Shown here in pieces: positions 1-8,023 of a stretch of 19,158 nucleotides of DNA; the stretch's first letter is position 1; every line of letters begins with the position of its first letter. The DNA is from Candidatus Bathyarchaeota archaeon. Its GTDB lineage: Archaea; Thermoproteota; Bathyarchaeia; TCS64. The stretch is from contig JAGTQJ010000010.1 of the NCBI GenBank assembly GCA_018396515.1, forward strand, positions 1-19,158, given 5' to 3'. The notes under the pieces are model-generated. The model made no database searches and was not told where the DNA came from. It saw only the letters and a program-made list of their open reading frames with translations. Position numbers and translations under genes: made by a program.

Positions 1-6
1 CACATA

Positions 7-102
7 CTACTCCCTCTCCTCAGCCTCAGATATTATCTTATTTCTCCTCTCGACGGTCCTCTCTATCAGCTGGGCCTCCAGCTCAAGTGTCGGGATCCTC
101 AT
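7..102 (-). CDS. Short ORF, possible N-terminus of an A-type ATPase stalk subunit (E-like), stops after 31 codons
   Basis: The ATG overlaps the stop of the preceding subunit H gene (ATGA), and a strong GGGAGGT site lies about 9 nt upstream, so translation from here is likely. The 31 residues (MRIPTLELEAQLIER... ending SEAEERE) are charged and helical, like the start of a peripheral-stalk subunit E. An in-frame TAG then ends the frame at 7-9. A second ATG at 3-5, in another frame and preceded by GGAGAGGGAG, could start the next gene. The sequence ends there, so three readings stay open: a true mini-gene, a frameshifted subunit E, or a sequencing indel. The identification as E-like rests only on position and composition. 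Confidence 0.35.
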   Translation of the reverse strand: MRIPTLELEAQLIERTVERRNKIISEAEERE

Positions 103-425
103 CTAGGTATAACCTCCCTAAGGATCAGCTCAACGGCCTCCCTGAACCTCTCCTCAGGCACCCTCCTCAGATCTTCAGCCTTGACCCTGTACTCCTCCAG
201 TATCTTCGCAGCCTCAAGCTTAGCCTTCTCCTCCTCAGCACGGGTTAAGTCCTCTATCCCGTCCCCCCTTTCAGCCCTTATCCTCCTGTTCTCAGCCTCC
301 TCCTTTGCCCGGGTTATCATCTCCTCTGCCCTCCTCCTAGCCTCCTCTATCTTCAACTCCGCAGCTTTCTCAGCCTCATCGAGGATTCTCTGAAGCCTCT
401 CACTCAGGGTTAAAACTCTCTCCAT
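99..425 (-). CDS. ahaH: A-type ATP synthase subunit H (peripheral stalk)
   Basis: This 108-residue protein is almost entirely a charged coiled coil (ERLQRILDEAEKAAELKIEE and onward) ending in a short hydrophobic helix (FREAVELILREVIPR). This is the size and pattern of the archaeal subunit H, which pairs with subunit E to form the peripheral stalk that holds A3B3 against the membrane motor. I chose the ATG at 425 because AGGAGG lies about 10 nt upstream. A TTG at 434 in the same frame sits too close to that site. The gene follows subunit F after 14 nt and overlaps the next ORF by 4 nt, so it is translationally coupled. A short subunit E is the alternative, but E proteins are usually near 200 residues. 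Confidence 0.72.
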   Translation of the reverse strand: MERVLTLSERLQRILDEAEKAAELKIEEARRRAEEMITRAKEEAENRRIRAERGDGIEDLTRAEEEKAKLEAAKILEEYRVKAEDLRRVPEERFREAVELILREVIPR

Positions 426-439
426 GCTCCCCAACCCTC

Positions 440-757
440 CTAAAGCTCGAGCTTCGCCCCTATGGCTAGGGAGACAACCGCCTGCAACTCCTCCATCCTC
501 ATGCCAGTCTCCAGCGTGAGGTCTGGTATGAGGGCGAAGATGGGGGTGATCCCCCCCCGCCTCAACACCTCCTCCCGGATTGGGAGCGTCTCCCTAGCGA
601 ACCTCTCAGGGATTATAATTATCTTGAAATCCTGCTCATTAACCAAGTGTTCTAGGAGCTCGGCGACCGATTCCCCATCCTCAGCCTCGTAACCTACTGC
701 TCCTATTATCTGGAAGCACGTGACGAAGGACGATGGACCTACTACGGCTACGCTCAT
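440..757 (-). CDS. atpF: A-type ATP synthase subunit F
   Basis: The 105-residue protein has a compact alternating fold: MSVAVVGPSSFVTCFQIIGA, then a DFKIIIIPERFA strand, then a segment ending in the Pro/Leu-rich IPDLTLETG. Subunit F of A/V-type ATPases is a CheY-like ~100-residue protein in the central rotor stalk with subunit D. The open frame extends upstream to 829, but I prefer the ATG at 757: the family begins with this VxVVGxxxFVxxF pattern, the upstream 24 residues are not family-like, and a TATA-like element at 784-793 would place the transcript start at about 765. It is the first gene of the ATPase operon visible here. Subunit H follows 14 nt downstream. Confidence 0.82.
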   Translation of the reverse strand: MSVAVVGPSSFVTCFQIIGAVGYEAEDGESVAELLEHLVNEQDFKIIIIPERFARETLPIREEVLRRGGITPIFALIPDLTLETGMRMEELQAVVSLAIGAKLEL

Positions 758-780
758 TTCATATTTGGTGCTCCCTTCCC

Positions 781-797
781 CATTAAAAAATTTGTGC
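781..797 (-). promoter_or_regulatory. Possible BRE/TATA promoter for the ATP synthase operon
   Basis: On the minus strand the sequence reads GCACAAATTTTTTAATG. It is an A/T-rich box with a purine/A-containing element just upstream, about 30 nt ahead of the atpF ATG at 757. It would give a leader of under 10 nt, which is common in archaea. This is pattern matching only. Confidence 0.35.
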
Positions 798-974
798 AGG
801 CCTAGCCGGCTTGGAATCAGGGGCATCAACCAAGATATCGAGGGCTAACGTCAACTAAAACTGGGTGAAAGATAGAGGATAGTGCTATTTGAATTCTAAG
901 CCCGAGATACTAAGGATTAAACCAAATGAAATGTTAAAATTTTCTCCTCAGATCTTGATTTTTAGTCTTGAAAT

Positions 975-2471
975 TCATAATCCGAAGAGATGTTCTAGAT
1001 AGACCTCTATGGGCTCCGTGATTATAGTCGGCCATATACCATAGATCAGGGATAAGGAGCTCAAAGCCAGTAGGGCTATTATCATCGGTATCGGGGCCTC
1101 CCTGACACCTTTCAGGTACTCGGGGAGGGATCCGTAGAAGACGCGCCAGACTGTTCGGAACTCGTAGGCGAGGGTTATTGCAGTAGCCAGAGTCGCAGCC
1201 AGGATGGCTATTGTGAGTTCTAGAGGGGAGCTCATGAATCCCCTCTCGAAGGCGCCTGTTAGGAGGATGAATTTAGATTTAAATCCCACCGTTGGTGGAA
1301 CCCCGCCTATCGTGAGGAAGCCGACAAGGGCTGCGATAATTGATGATGGCAACCTAGAGGCTAGCCCTCCGAGCTTATCCATCTCCCTAGTGCCGGTTCT
1401 GTAAAGGATCGCCCCTGCAACTAGGAAGAGGAGGGCTATTGCGAGTCCATGGCTGATGGCATAGGAGATGGCCCCCACAACCCCATACTTCATGTAGGTG
1501 AAGACACCGAGGAAACAGTAGTTCATCTGGCTCATGCTTAGGTAGGCCACTAGACGCTTTGTATCATTCTGCATCAGGGCCATTATCCCCGCATATAGGA
1601 TAGTCAGGAGGGCCCAGAGCTCAAGCCAGCCGCTGTAGGCGAATAGGACCTCCCTGAAGGGCATCAGTAGCCTAGCCATGGAGTATGTCCCTAGGAGGAC
1701 GGAGGTGGCTCCCAGGACGGCGCTGACCGGTGATGGGGATTCTGAGTAGGTGTCAGGGAGCCAGCCGTGAACCCCAAGGGATCCAATCTTCACGAGGAGG
1801 CCCAGTGTTATGGCCAGCCCTATCCACGGCTCCGTCGAGCTCGCCTCGATCCTCCACAGGTCTGAGATATCGAAGCTTCCTATGTGCTTGGAGACGGCCA
1901 GTATCCCAACCAGGAGGGATACGCCTCCTACATGGGTCCAGAGAAAATAGGATAGGGAGATCCTCCCTCTTTCACCATAGCCGTATAGGAGTATTAGGAG
2001 CCATGAGAAGATCAGGGCGCACTCGAAGAATAAGTAGAACTCTATCAGGTTCGTGGCTAGGATGGCCCCTAGAACGCTTCCAGAGTATAGCATGTAGAGG
2101 GCTGGGTATGCCGCATACATCGTGCCACTTTCCTCGATATCCCCCATTTTCATACGCCTATCTATGTATGGAATGGAGTGTAAGGCTGAGAATGCGAAGA
2201 CGAAGGCCATCGTGAATATTACGGGGACGCTGAGCCCATCGCCTAAGAGGCCGAAATTCAGCCTCACGGTTGTTAAAGTCCAGACATACTCGACTGAAAT
2301 GGGATGCTTATGAGCTGTCAAGAGGAGTGGGGCGAACATCATTGTAATTGAGAACAGAATGGCGAATACCAGCCAGTTAATTGATTTTCCGAGAGTTCTT
2401 CCTATTATAAATAAAATGGGGGCTGAAAATATTGGTATGAATACCGCTGCTATCATGAGATAATCTATCAT
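975..2471 (-). CDS. nuoM: Complex I antiporter-like subunit NuoM, copy 2
   Basis: This 498-residue protein of about 14 membrane helices is one of four ion-channel subunits of this complex I. It has the NuoM-type TM5 glutamate (LFFE, E150), the TM7 lysine (LLVK, K228, before GVHGWLP), a QNDTKRLVAYLSMSQM segment and GVPPTVGFKSK with K400 in TM12. The usual TM8 lysine is L259 by ungapped alignment from the WLP motif. The TM10 segment reads SHGLAIALLFL without lysine, as in many NuoM proteins. Its ATG overlaps the stop of the preceding NuoM paralogue (ATGA). The two share motifs along their whole length, which suggests duplication. It is the last gene of the operon; only short T runs follow in the 217 nt before atpF. 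Confidence 0.85.
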   Translation of the reverse strand: MIDYLMIAAVFIPIFSAPILFIIGRTLGKSINWLVFAILFSITMMFAPLLLTAHKHPISVEYVWTLTTVRLNFGLLGDGLSVPVIFTMAFVFAFSALHSIPYIDRRMKMGDIEESGTMYAAYPALYMLYSGSVLGAILATNLIEFYLFFECALIFSWLLILLYGYGERGRISLSYFLWTHVGGVSLLVGILAVSKHIGSFDISDLWRIEASSTEPWIGLAITLGLLVKIGSLGVHGWLPDTYSESPSPVSAVLGATSVLLGTYSMARLLMPFREVLFAYSGWLELWALLTILYAGIMALMQNDTKRLVAYLSMSQMNYCFLGVFTYMKYGVVGAISYAISHGLAIALLFLVAGAILYRTGTREMDKLGGLASRLPSSIIAALVGFLTIGGVPPTVGFKSKFILLTGAFERGFMSSPLELTIAILAATLATAITLAYEFRTVWRVFYGSLPEYLKGVREAPIPMIIALLALSSLSLIYGIWPTIITEPIEVYLEHLFGL

Positions 2472-3958
2472 GCTCCTCCCTCCAATAATTCTAAAACAGT
2501 TCTCATCATTGGTTCAAGAATGAAGCTCGGATATATCCCTATAATTATAGATAGGACGCTGAATATAATCAATGGTATTGTCATCTTGGCGGGGGCTTCC
2601 TTCACATCTCTCAAGTGCTCCGGGGTAGGGCCGAAGAATATGCGCCTCACCGTCCATAGGGTGTAGGCTATTGTGAGGGCTGTAGAGATTAAGGCAGCCA
2701 GAGATATGCTCAGCTCAAGCCATGAGGCCTGTAGGCCTCGATCAAAGGCCCCTGAGAAGACCATCAGCTTGGATATGAAGCCAACGGTCGGCGGTATTCC
2801 AGCTATATTCATGCATCCTATCAGGAAGGCCGTGGCAGATATGGGCATCCTCCCAGCCAGGCCTCCTAGAGACCTTATGTCCCGGATGCCACTTCTATAC
2901 ATCACCGTGCCCGCGGTTAGGAAGAGGATGGCCTTGCCCAGCCCGTGGCTTATATAGTGTAACATGGCCCCAGACACTCCGAGGGGCATGGAGCTAGCTA
3001 TTCCTACGAGGATATAGCCCATCTGGCTTATGCTCGAGTATGCCAGAAGCCTCTTTATATCATTCTGGGCCAGGACCATAAGGCCGCCGTAGAGCATCGT
3101 AAGGAAGGCCCACAGGAATACTGGCCAGTAGAGGCTCTGGAAGGCGCTGTGGATCGGGATTATGAGCCTCACAATGGCGTAGGCAGCCAGCCCTATCATG
3201 GCTGGGCTTAGGAGGGCTGAGATGGATGTTGGAGCCTCGGCGTGGGCGTAGGGGAGCCAGATATGGAGGCCGAAGACAGCCATTTTAATGAAGAAGCCTA
3301 AAAGCATCATCAACGTGACAAAAGTGGCTAGGGGGTTGCCATCGAGCCTCTTCAACTCAGAGATCTCGAAGCTGTGGATTGTGGCATATGTGGTAAGGGC
3401 CCCTGTTACGAATAGCACGGCGCCGACTATCGACCATAGGAGGTACATGAGGGCGATCTTCTCCCTCTCACCATATCCATAGATGTTTATCAAGGCCCAT
3501 GAGGGGATTATCATCAACTCGAAGAAGAGGTAGAACTCGAAGAGGTTGGTCGCGAGGACCACTCCCATCATGCTGGTTGCATAGGCTAGGTAGAGGGAGT
3601 AGTATGTGGCGTAGGCCTTTTTATTCTCTTCATGATACTCCTCGTGGATTTTATGCTCCATATAAGGTTGAGAGTATAATATGATGATGGTGCAGAGTAG
3701 GGCGACGGTCAGGACGATGGGTAGGCTCAACCCATCTAGAAGGAGGCCAAACCTTATCTCGGGCAGCCAGTAGAAGTACTCGCTCAACGGAGATAAAGCA
3801 ACCTTAGGGAGCATGGTTGCGAAGAAGATCGTGCTATAGGCCAACGGGAGCAGTGCTATCCAGCCAACATGCCTCCCGATTCTACGGCCGACCGCGTAGA
3901 CGAACGGCATGAAAACCGCCGGAGCCAAGACAGCCAGCCACGCGGATGGGTACATCAT
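2468..3958 (-). CDS. nuoM: Complex I antiporter-like subunit NuoM, copy 1
   Basis: This 496-residue polytopic protein belongs to the Mrp-antiporter-like family of complex I, each member of which is thought to translocate one proton per cycle. Visible key sites are E147 (FFELM, TM5), K225 (FFIKMAVFGLHIWLP, TM7), K342 (SHGLGKAILFL, TM10) and K397 (IPPTVGFISK, TM12). The TM8 lysine position is G256. A long SD (AGGAGGGAGG) precedes the ATG at 3958; a second in-frame ATG lies 3 nt downstream. A 168-nt gap separates it from nuoL, in which I see no gene. It is coupled by 4 nt to the second NuoM copy. M is preferred over N from LFEFYLFFE and the strong similarity to copy 2. Confidence 0.87.
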   Translation of the reverse strand: MMYPSAWLAVLAPAVFMPFVYAVGRRIGRHVGWIALLPLAYSTIFFATMLPKVALSPLSEYFYWLPEIRFGLLLDGLSLPIVLTVALLCTIIILYSQPYMEHKIHEEYHEENKKAYATYYSLYLAYATSMMGVVLATNLFEFYLFFELMIIPSWALINIYGYGEREKIALMYLLWSIVGAVLFVTGALTTYATIHSFEISELKRLDGNPLATFVTLMMLLGFFIKMAVFGLHIWLPYAHAEAPTSISALLSPAMIGLAAYAIVRLIIPIHSAFQSLYWPVFLWAFLTMLYGGLMVLAQNDIKRLLAYSSISQMGYILVGIASSMPLGVSGAMLHYISHGLGKAILFLTAGTVMYRSGIRDIRSLGGLAGRMPISATAFLIGCMNIAGIPPTVGFISKLMVFSGAFDRGLQASWLELSISLAALISTALTIAYTLWTVRRIFFGPTPEHLRDVKEAPAKMTIPLIIFSVLSIIIGIYPSFILEPMMRTVLELLEGGA

Positions 3959-4126
3959 CCCTCCCTCCTAAGCCAAACACCGATTTCAAAGGTCTCCAAG
4001 AGGCGGCGGGATGACTTGTGAACCACTCTGCAATCTAACTTACAGGAGATGGCAAAGGAGCAGACTGAAGGATGGATTATTGAGGAAAGGAGAAGATGGT
4101 GGATAGGAGTTTTGATCATCATCGAA

Positions 4127-6433
4127 TTATAACCCTCCCGAACTTAGCAATATCATTAGGGTGAGCAGGAAAAAGGTAATCCCAATATATAGGATATTGT
4201 AGTTTAGTATGCCGGTTTGAAGCCTCTTCACCCTATGATAAAGCGCGGTCACAGCGTTAGGTACACCCCTGTTCAGGCCCCCTTCCACAACACCTATCTC
4301 CAACACTCCGAACATCGCACCCCCGAGGGCCTTGAAGGCCCCGGCTACAGTGGGGGATATCCTGTCGAAGACTGTTCTCTCCAAACCCCGGTAGAGCCGC
4401 TCCTTAAAACCGAGAAGGCCATCGACGAATACTGCGTAGTATGTTGGGTTCATATACCATCTGTTCCATAGGAATGTGTGTAATCCCCTCAGGGGGGGTG
4501 AAGATGAGACCAGGGCCCATGGATCGATCCTCCTGGCCAGGTAGAATATCCAGCCGGTAACCCCGCCTAACAGGAGCATGACAGCGGAGATCATCGCGGC
4601 CGTCAGTTTAGTCGTGGCCCAAACCTCTGCTGGGTGGACCTCTAACCCCATGTGATGAAGCATCTCCTCGAGCTGATGCTCTATGAAGACCTCCGGTGAG
4701 AGCTTTGGATTGAAGAGGCCCACCAGGCCCAAGAGGCCAACCGCTACAACCATCACGACCAGGATGGCGTATGGAACCCACATCACCCCAGATACCTCAT
4801 GGATGTGTCTAACTCCATGCTCCTCATGAAAGGGGGGGTCGTGTTCTCCAGCATTCAAGTGCTCGGAGCCAGGCTTCTCATCTCCTCCATGTCTGCGACG
4901 ATGTTCGTTAAAGGAACCCTCATGGCCTGTTGTCTTTTCCTCGTGATGGTGGACGCCCCTCATCAGGTTTCTCAGATGCTCGCTCTCATGGCCGTAGAAT
5001 GTCATGCTCATGTATCTTATGCTGTAGAAGAAGGTCATGGCGGCGCTTATGCCCGCGACCGCCAGTAGGGCTAGGGAGAGGGGGGTCCCAGCGGTGAGGC
5101 ACGCAAGGAAGACCGAATCCTTACTCCAGAACCCGCTTAGAGGTGGGATCCCCGCCAAGGATAGGGTTGCTATGAGCATTAGGCTGTGGGTTATGGGCAT
5201 ATACCTCTTCAGCCCGCCCATGTCGGACATGTAGATGGACTCGACGGCGTGGATAACCGACCCTGCGCATAGGAACAAGGCTGCCTTGAAGAGGGCGTGG
5301 CTCACGAGGTGGAACACTCCGCTGGTAAGGCCAGCCACATACGCACCCTTACTGAGGCCGGATACTCCTAGCCCCAGCATCATGTAACCAATCTGGCTTA
5401 TGGTCGAGTAGGCGAGGACCTTCTTAAGCTCCAAGGCGACCATCGCCTGGCTGGCCGCTAGGAAGGTGGTGAAGGCCCCGACCAGGGCTATCGCGGTGAA
5501 GTATACCAGGGCCTCATCGAGGTGATAGACCCAGCCTCCTAGGTAGAACACTGGGGACATCCTCGCGACAAGGTAGACCCCAGCCTTCACCATCGTGGCC
5601 GCGTGTATTAGGGCGGATACTGAAGTGGGACCAGCCATCGCCTCGGGCAGCCACTCATGTAAGGGGAACTGGGCCGATTTTCCTATAGGCCCACCTAGGA
5701 AGCATATGGCTGTTAGGGATAGAAGGCCTGGCGTTGCAGATATGGCTGAGAGCCACTCAGGTGCCCTCTCTATCAGCTCCTCGAAGTTCAATGTGCCCGC
5801 GTAGTGGAAGATTATGAATATGGCCGCTAAGAGGAAGACGTCGCCGATCCCAGTGACGACGAAGGCCTTCATCCCGGCGTGGGATGGGGGATACATCTTC
5901 GTCGGGGGAGGGCCGCCTAGCCATCTCTCCTTCTCATCCCTGTAGTAGTAACCTATCAGGCCATAGCTGCAGAGGCCAACCCCCTCCCACCCTATTAGAA
6001 GCTGTAGGAGGTTGTTCGAGAGGACCAGGAGGAGCATGTTGCCTATGAAGAATAGGAAGAAGAACCAGTACCTAGCCATGTGGGGATCCCCGTGCATGTA
6101 GCCGACCGAGTAGACCACGATGAGGAAGGCTATGAAGGCGACGACATTGCTTATTATTATGCTCAAGGGATCCACTAGGAGCCCAACCTTGAGGGGGTGC
6201 CCGGGGAAGTCTATCCAAGTCGTAAGGGTCAACTCACCTGGGTACTTCCCGGTGAAAAGGTATGGGAGCATGGAGGCTGCGAATATGACCGAGGAGAGGG
6301 CGAAGGCCACAGCGGCGTAATCCCTGACCCTGTGGCCGAGCCTGCTTATGAGGGGCATCAATAGAGCCCCGATTATCGGGGAGATCCAGCTAAGCCAAGG
6401 CCCAGGATAATTGAGCAGGGCTTCAATCCCCAA
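4127..6433 (-). CDS. nuoL: Complex I antiporter-like subunit NuoL, with His-rich loop and long lateral helix
   Basis: At 768 residues this is much longer than typical NuoL (about 610-680). Key residues of the distal pump are present: E150 (IGWEGVGLCSY), K252 (GKSAQFPLHEWLP), K283 (MVKAGVY), K383 (HALFKAALFL) and K438 (GFWSK). Residues 481-546 form a hydrophilic loop with 14 histidines between two late membrane helices. The C-terminal lateral helix that runs along the membrane arm (about 655-740, ending VKRLQTG) is about 28 residues longer than in ordinary NuoL, followed by the anchoring final TM. The start is TTG at 6433: an in-frame TGA directly precedes it, and AGGAGG lies about 10 nt upstream. 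It follows the NuoN-like gene after 69 nt. Confidence 0.93.
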   Translation of the reverse strand: MGIEALLNYPGPWLSWISPIIGALLMPLISRLGHRVRDYAAVAFALSSVIFAASMLPYLFTGKYPGELTLTTWIDFPGHPLKVGLLVDPLSIIISNVVAFIAFLIVVYSVGYMHGDPHMARYWFFFLFFIGNMLLLVLSNNLLQLLIGWEGVGLCSYGLIGYYYRDEKERWLGGPPPTKMYPPSHAGMKAFVVTGIGDVFLLAAIFIIFHYAGTLNFEELIERAPEWLSAISATPGLLSLTAICFLGGPIGKSAQFPLHEWLPEAMAGPTSVSALIHAATMVKAGVYLVARMSPVFYLGGWVYHLDEALVYFTAIALVGAFTTFLAASQAMVALELKKVLAYSTISQIGYMMLGLGVSGLSKGAYVAGLTSGVFHLVSHALFKAALFLCAGSVIHAVESIYMSDMGGLKRYMPITHSLMLIATLSLAGIPPLSGFWSKDSVFLACLTAGTPLSLALLAVAGISAAMTFFYSIRYMSMTFYGHESEHLRNLMRGVHHHEEKTTGHEGSFNEHRRRHGGDEKPGSEHLNAGEHDPPFHEEHGVRHIHEVSGVMWVPYAILVVMVVAVGLLGLVGLFNPKLSPEVFIEHQLEEMLHHMGLEVHPAEVWATTKLTAAMISAVMLLLGGVTGWIFYLARRIDPWALVSSSPPLRGLHTFLWNRWYMNPTYYAVFVDGLLGFKERLYRGLERTVFDRISPTVAGAFKALGGAMFGVLEIGVVEGGLNRGVPNAVTALYHRVKRLQTGILNYNILYIGITFFLLTLMILLSSGGL

Positions 6434-6479
6434 TCATCTACGCCTCCTGAAGATATCTTTCCTCATTCCCAGCATGCTC

Positions 6480-6490
6480 TATAAAGGATT
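6480..6490 (-). promoter_or_regulatory. Weak TATA-like element inside the operon, ahead of nuoL
   Basis: The 69-nt gap between the NuoN-like gene and nuoL contains AAATCCTTTATAGAG on the minus strand. A transcript starting about 25 nt downstream would include the AGGAGG site and TTG start of nuoL. An internal promoter for the L-M-M part is possible, but this rests on one short match. Confidence 0.22.
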
Positions 6491-6502
6491 TACCATCCTT
6501 CA

Positions 6503-8023
6503 TCAGAATACCACCGCCCTGATGTAGTTCTGAATCCCCTCTACAAGGGCCCTAGAGGCCTCACTTGCGTACTTTAATGCGGGCTCCGGCCATACTCCTA
6601 GGAGTAGGATGAACACCGCCATGACCACGGTTACCGATACCATCAGGGCTGGAGCCTCCCTTACCCTCAACCCACCCTCAGGCTTCGATATCAGGGCCTT
6701 CATCACCCTCAGATAGTAGGCCATGCTGAAGGCGCTGTTTAGGACGCCTGCCACGGCCAGCCATGGGGCCCCGACAAGGATGGCCGAGTTGAAGAGGATG
6801 AACTTGCTCACGAACCCATTTGTGGAGGGTACTCCCCCAAGGCCGAGGAGTGAGATGAAGAGGGTGAGGGTCGAGATTGGCATCATCCTCCCTACCCCTC
6901 TCAGGCTCTCTATATCCCTCGTCTCCGCCTCGTGAACAATGGAGCCTGAGGCTAGGAATGCCAGGCCCTTCATCAAAGAGTGGTTGAAGACGTGTAGGAA
7001 GGTCCCCATAACCCCGTAGGATGTTCCGGATGCCACTCCTATGAGCATATAACCCATCTGGGCTATGCTGGAGTAGGCCAGAAGCCTCTTTATATCCCTC
7101 TGGAGGAGGGCCCAGATGTTGGCCATGGTCATGGTCAAGACCGCGAGGGCTGAGAGGGGGATATGGAAGAAGTCTGGGGTGAAGATGAGGTATAATACTC
7201 TAGTAAGCCCGTATAGGCCTGTCTCGATGACTATCCCTGAGAGCATCGCGCTTATCGGGCTGGGCGCCTCTGGATGGGCATCTGGAAGCCAGGTGTGGAG
7301 GGGGACAATGGCCGACTTAACCCCGAAGCCCACAATTAGACAGCTGAATAGGACCATCAGCCAGGGCGTCGGGGGAGCCCCCCTAAGCCCCGCGGAGAGC
7401 TGTGCGAAGTTCAGGGTTCCAGTCATCCCGTATATGAAGGACATGCTCAGGAGGAGGAAGGCCCCGGCGGTGGCGCTCATGAGGAGGTACTTGAAGCCCG
7501 CCTCTATCGGGGCCCACCTCTCCTTCATGAAGGCGACCAAGACATAGCTTGATAGGCTCATCATCTCCCAGAAGACGAAGAGGGTGAAGAAGTCTCCAGC
7601 CATCGCCACCCCCGTCATCCCCGCCATCATGAAGAGGAGGAGGGTGTAATACTCGTTAAGGCGGCCCATCCTTTCCATGTAGCTGAAGGAGTATATGGCG
7701 ACGAGCAGTCCAAGGAAGGCCACGCTCCAGACCATGAATATGCTCAGGGCATCCACCTCGAAGCAGCTCCCTGAGGGGGGAGGCTGACCCCACGGGGTTA
7801 TGAGGAGGATCCCATCCGGCCTGGCTCTGAGCTGCTCGAGGAGGAGGTAGACGCTTATGAGGGCTGAGGATGAGACCAGGGCTACCCATATCTCCCTCAG
7901 CCTCCTCACACCAATCCTCTCCCCCAATAGGCCTATGAAGGGGGTAGCCAGAGCCCCTAGGAGGAGGATGGATAGTGGGGCTGGAAGCTGTAATGATTGG
8001 TTCAATGGCCAATCTGCTACCAT
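6503..8023 (-). CDS. nuoN: Complex I antiporter-like subunit, NuoN/MrpD-like
   Basis: This 506-residue polytopic protein has the stretch EAGFKYLLMSATAGAFLLL then YGMTGTLNF, a pattern typical of NuoN and MrpD rather than NuoM. Ion-path residues visible are E153 (FWEMMSLSSY), K236 (GVKSAIVPLHTWLP), E267 in place of the TM8 lysine (GIVIETGLYGL), K352 (NHSLMKGLAFL) and K407 (GFVSKFILF). Its ATG overlaps the end of nuoK by 7 nt, and it precedes nuoL. In many complex I operons N comes last, so the order K-N-L-M-M is unusual. It probably sits next to the K/J subunits at the proximal end of the membrane arm, as NuoN does. The N versus extra-MrpD-like label is less certain than family membership. Confidence 0.83.
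   Translation of the reverse strand: MVADWPLNQSLQLPAPLSILLLGALATPFIGLLGERIGVRRLREIWVALVSSSALISVYLLLEQLRARPDGILLITPWGQPPPSGSCFEVDALSIFMVWSVAFLGLLVAIYSFSYMERMGRLNEYYTLLLFMMAGMTGVAMAGDFFTLFVFWEMMSLSSYVLVAFMKERWAPIEAGFKYLLMSATAGAFLLLSMSFIYGMTGTLNFAQLSAGLRGAPPTPWLMVLFSCLIVGFGVKSAIVPLHTWLPDAHPEAPSPISAMLSGIVIETGLYGLTRVLYLIFTPDFFHIPLSALAVLTMTMANIWALLQRDIKRLLAYSSIAQMGYMLIGVASGTSYGVMGTFLHVFNHSLMKGLAFLASGSIVHEAETRDIESLRGVGRMMPISTLTLFISLLGLGGVPSTNGFVSKFILFNSAILVGAPWLAVAGVLNSAFSMAYYLRVMKALISKPEGGLRVREAPALMVSVTVVMAVFILLLGVWPEPALKYASEASRALVEGIQNYIRAVVF

Noticed and set aside
7..9. TAG read as pyrrolysine in the small stalk-like ORF
   Set aside because: TAG clearly ends several genes here (nuoA, nuoK, atpF, fdhA), and nothing in the window points to pyrrolysine use.
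1730..2215. 161-codon plus-strand frame opposite the second NuoM gene
   Set aside because: Low-complexity Arg/Ser/Gly-rich translation antisense to a conserved membrane protein; a shadow frame.
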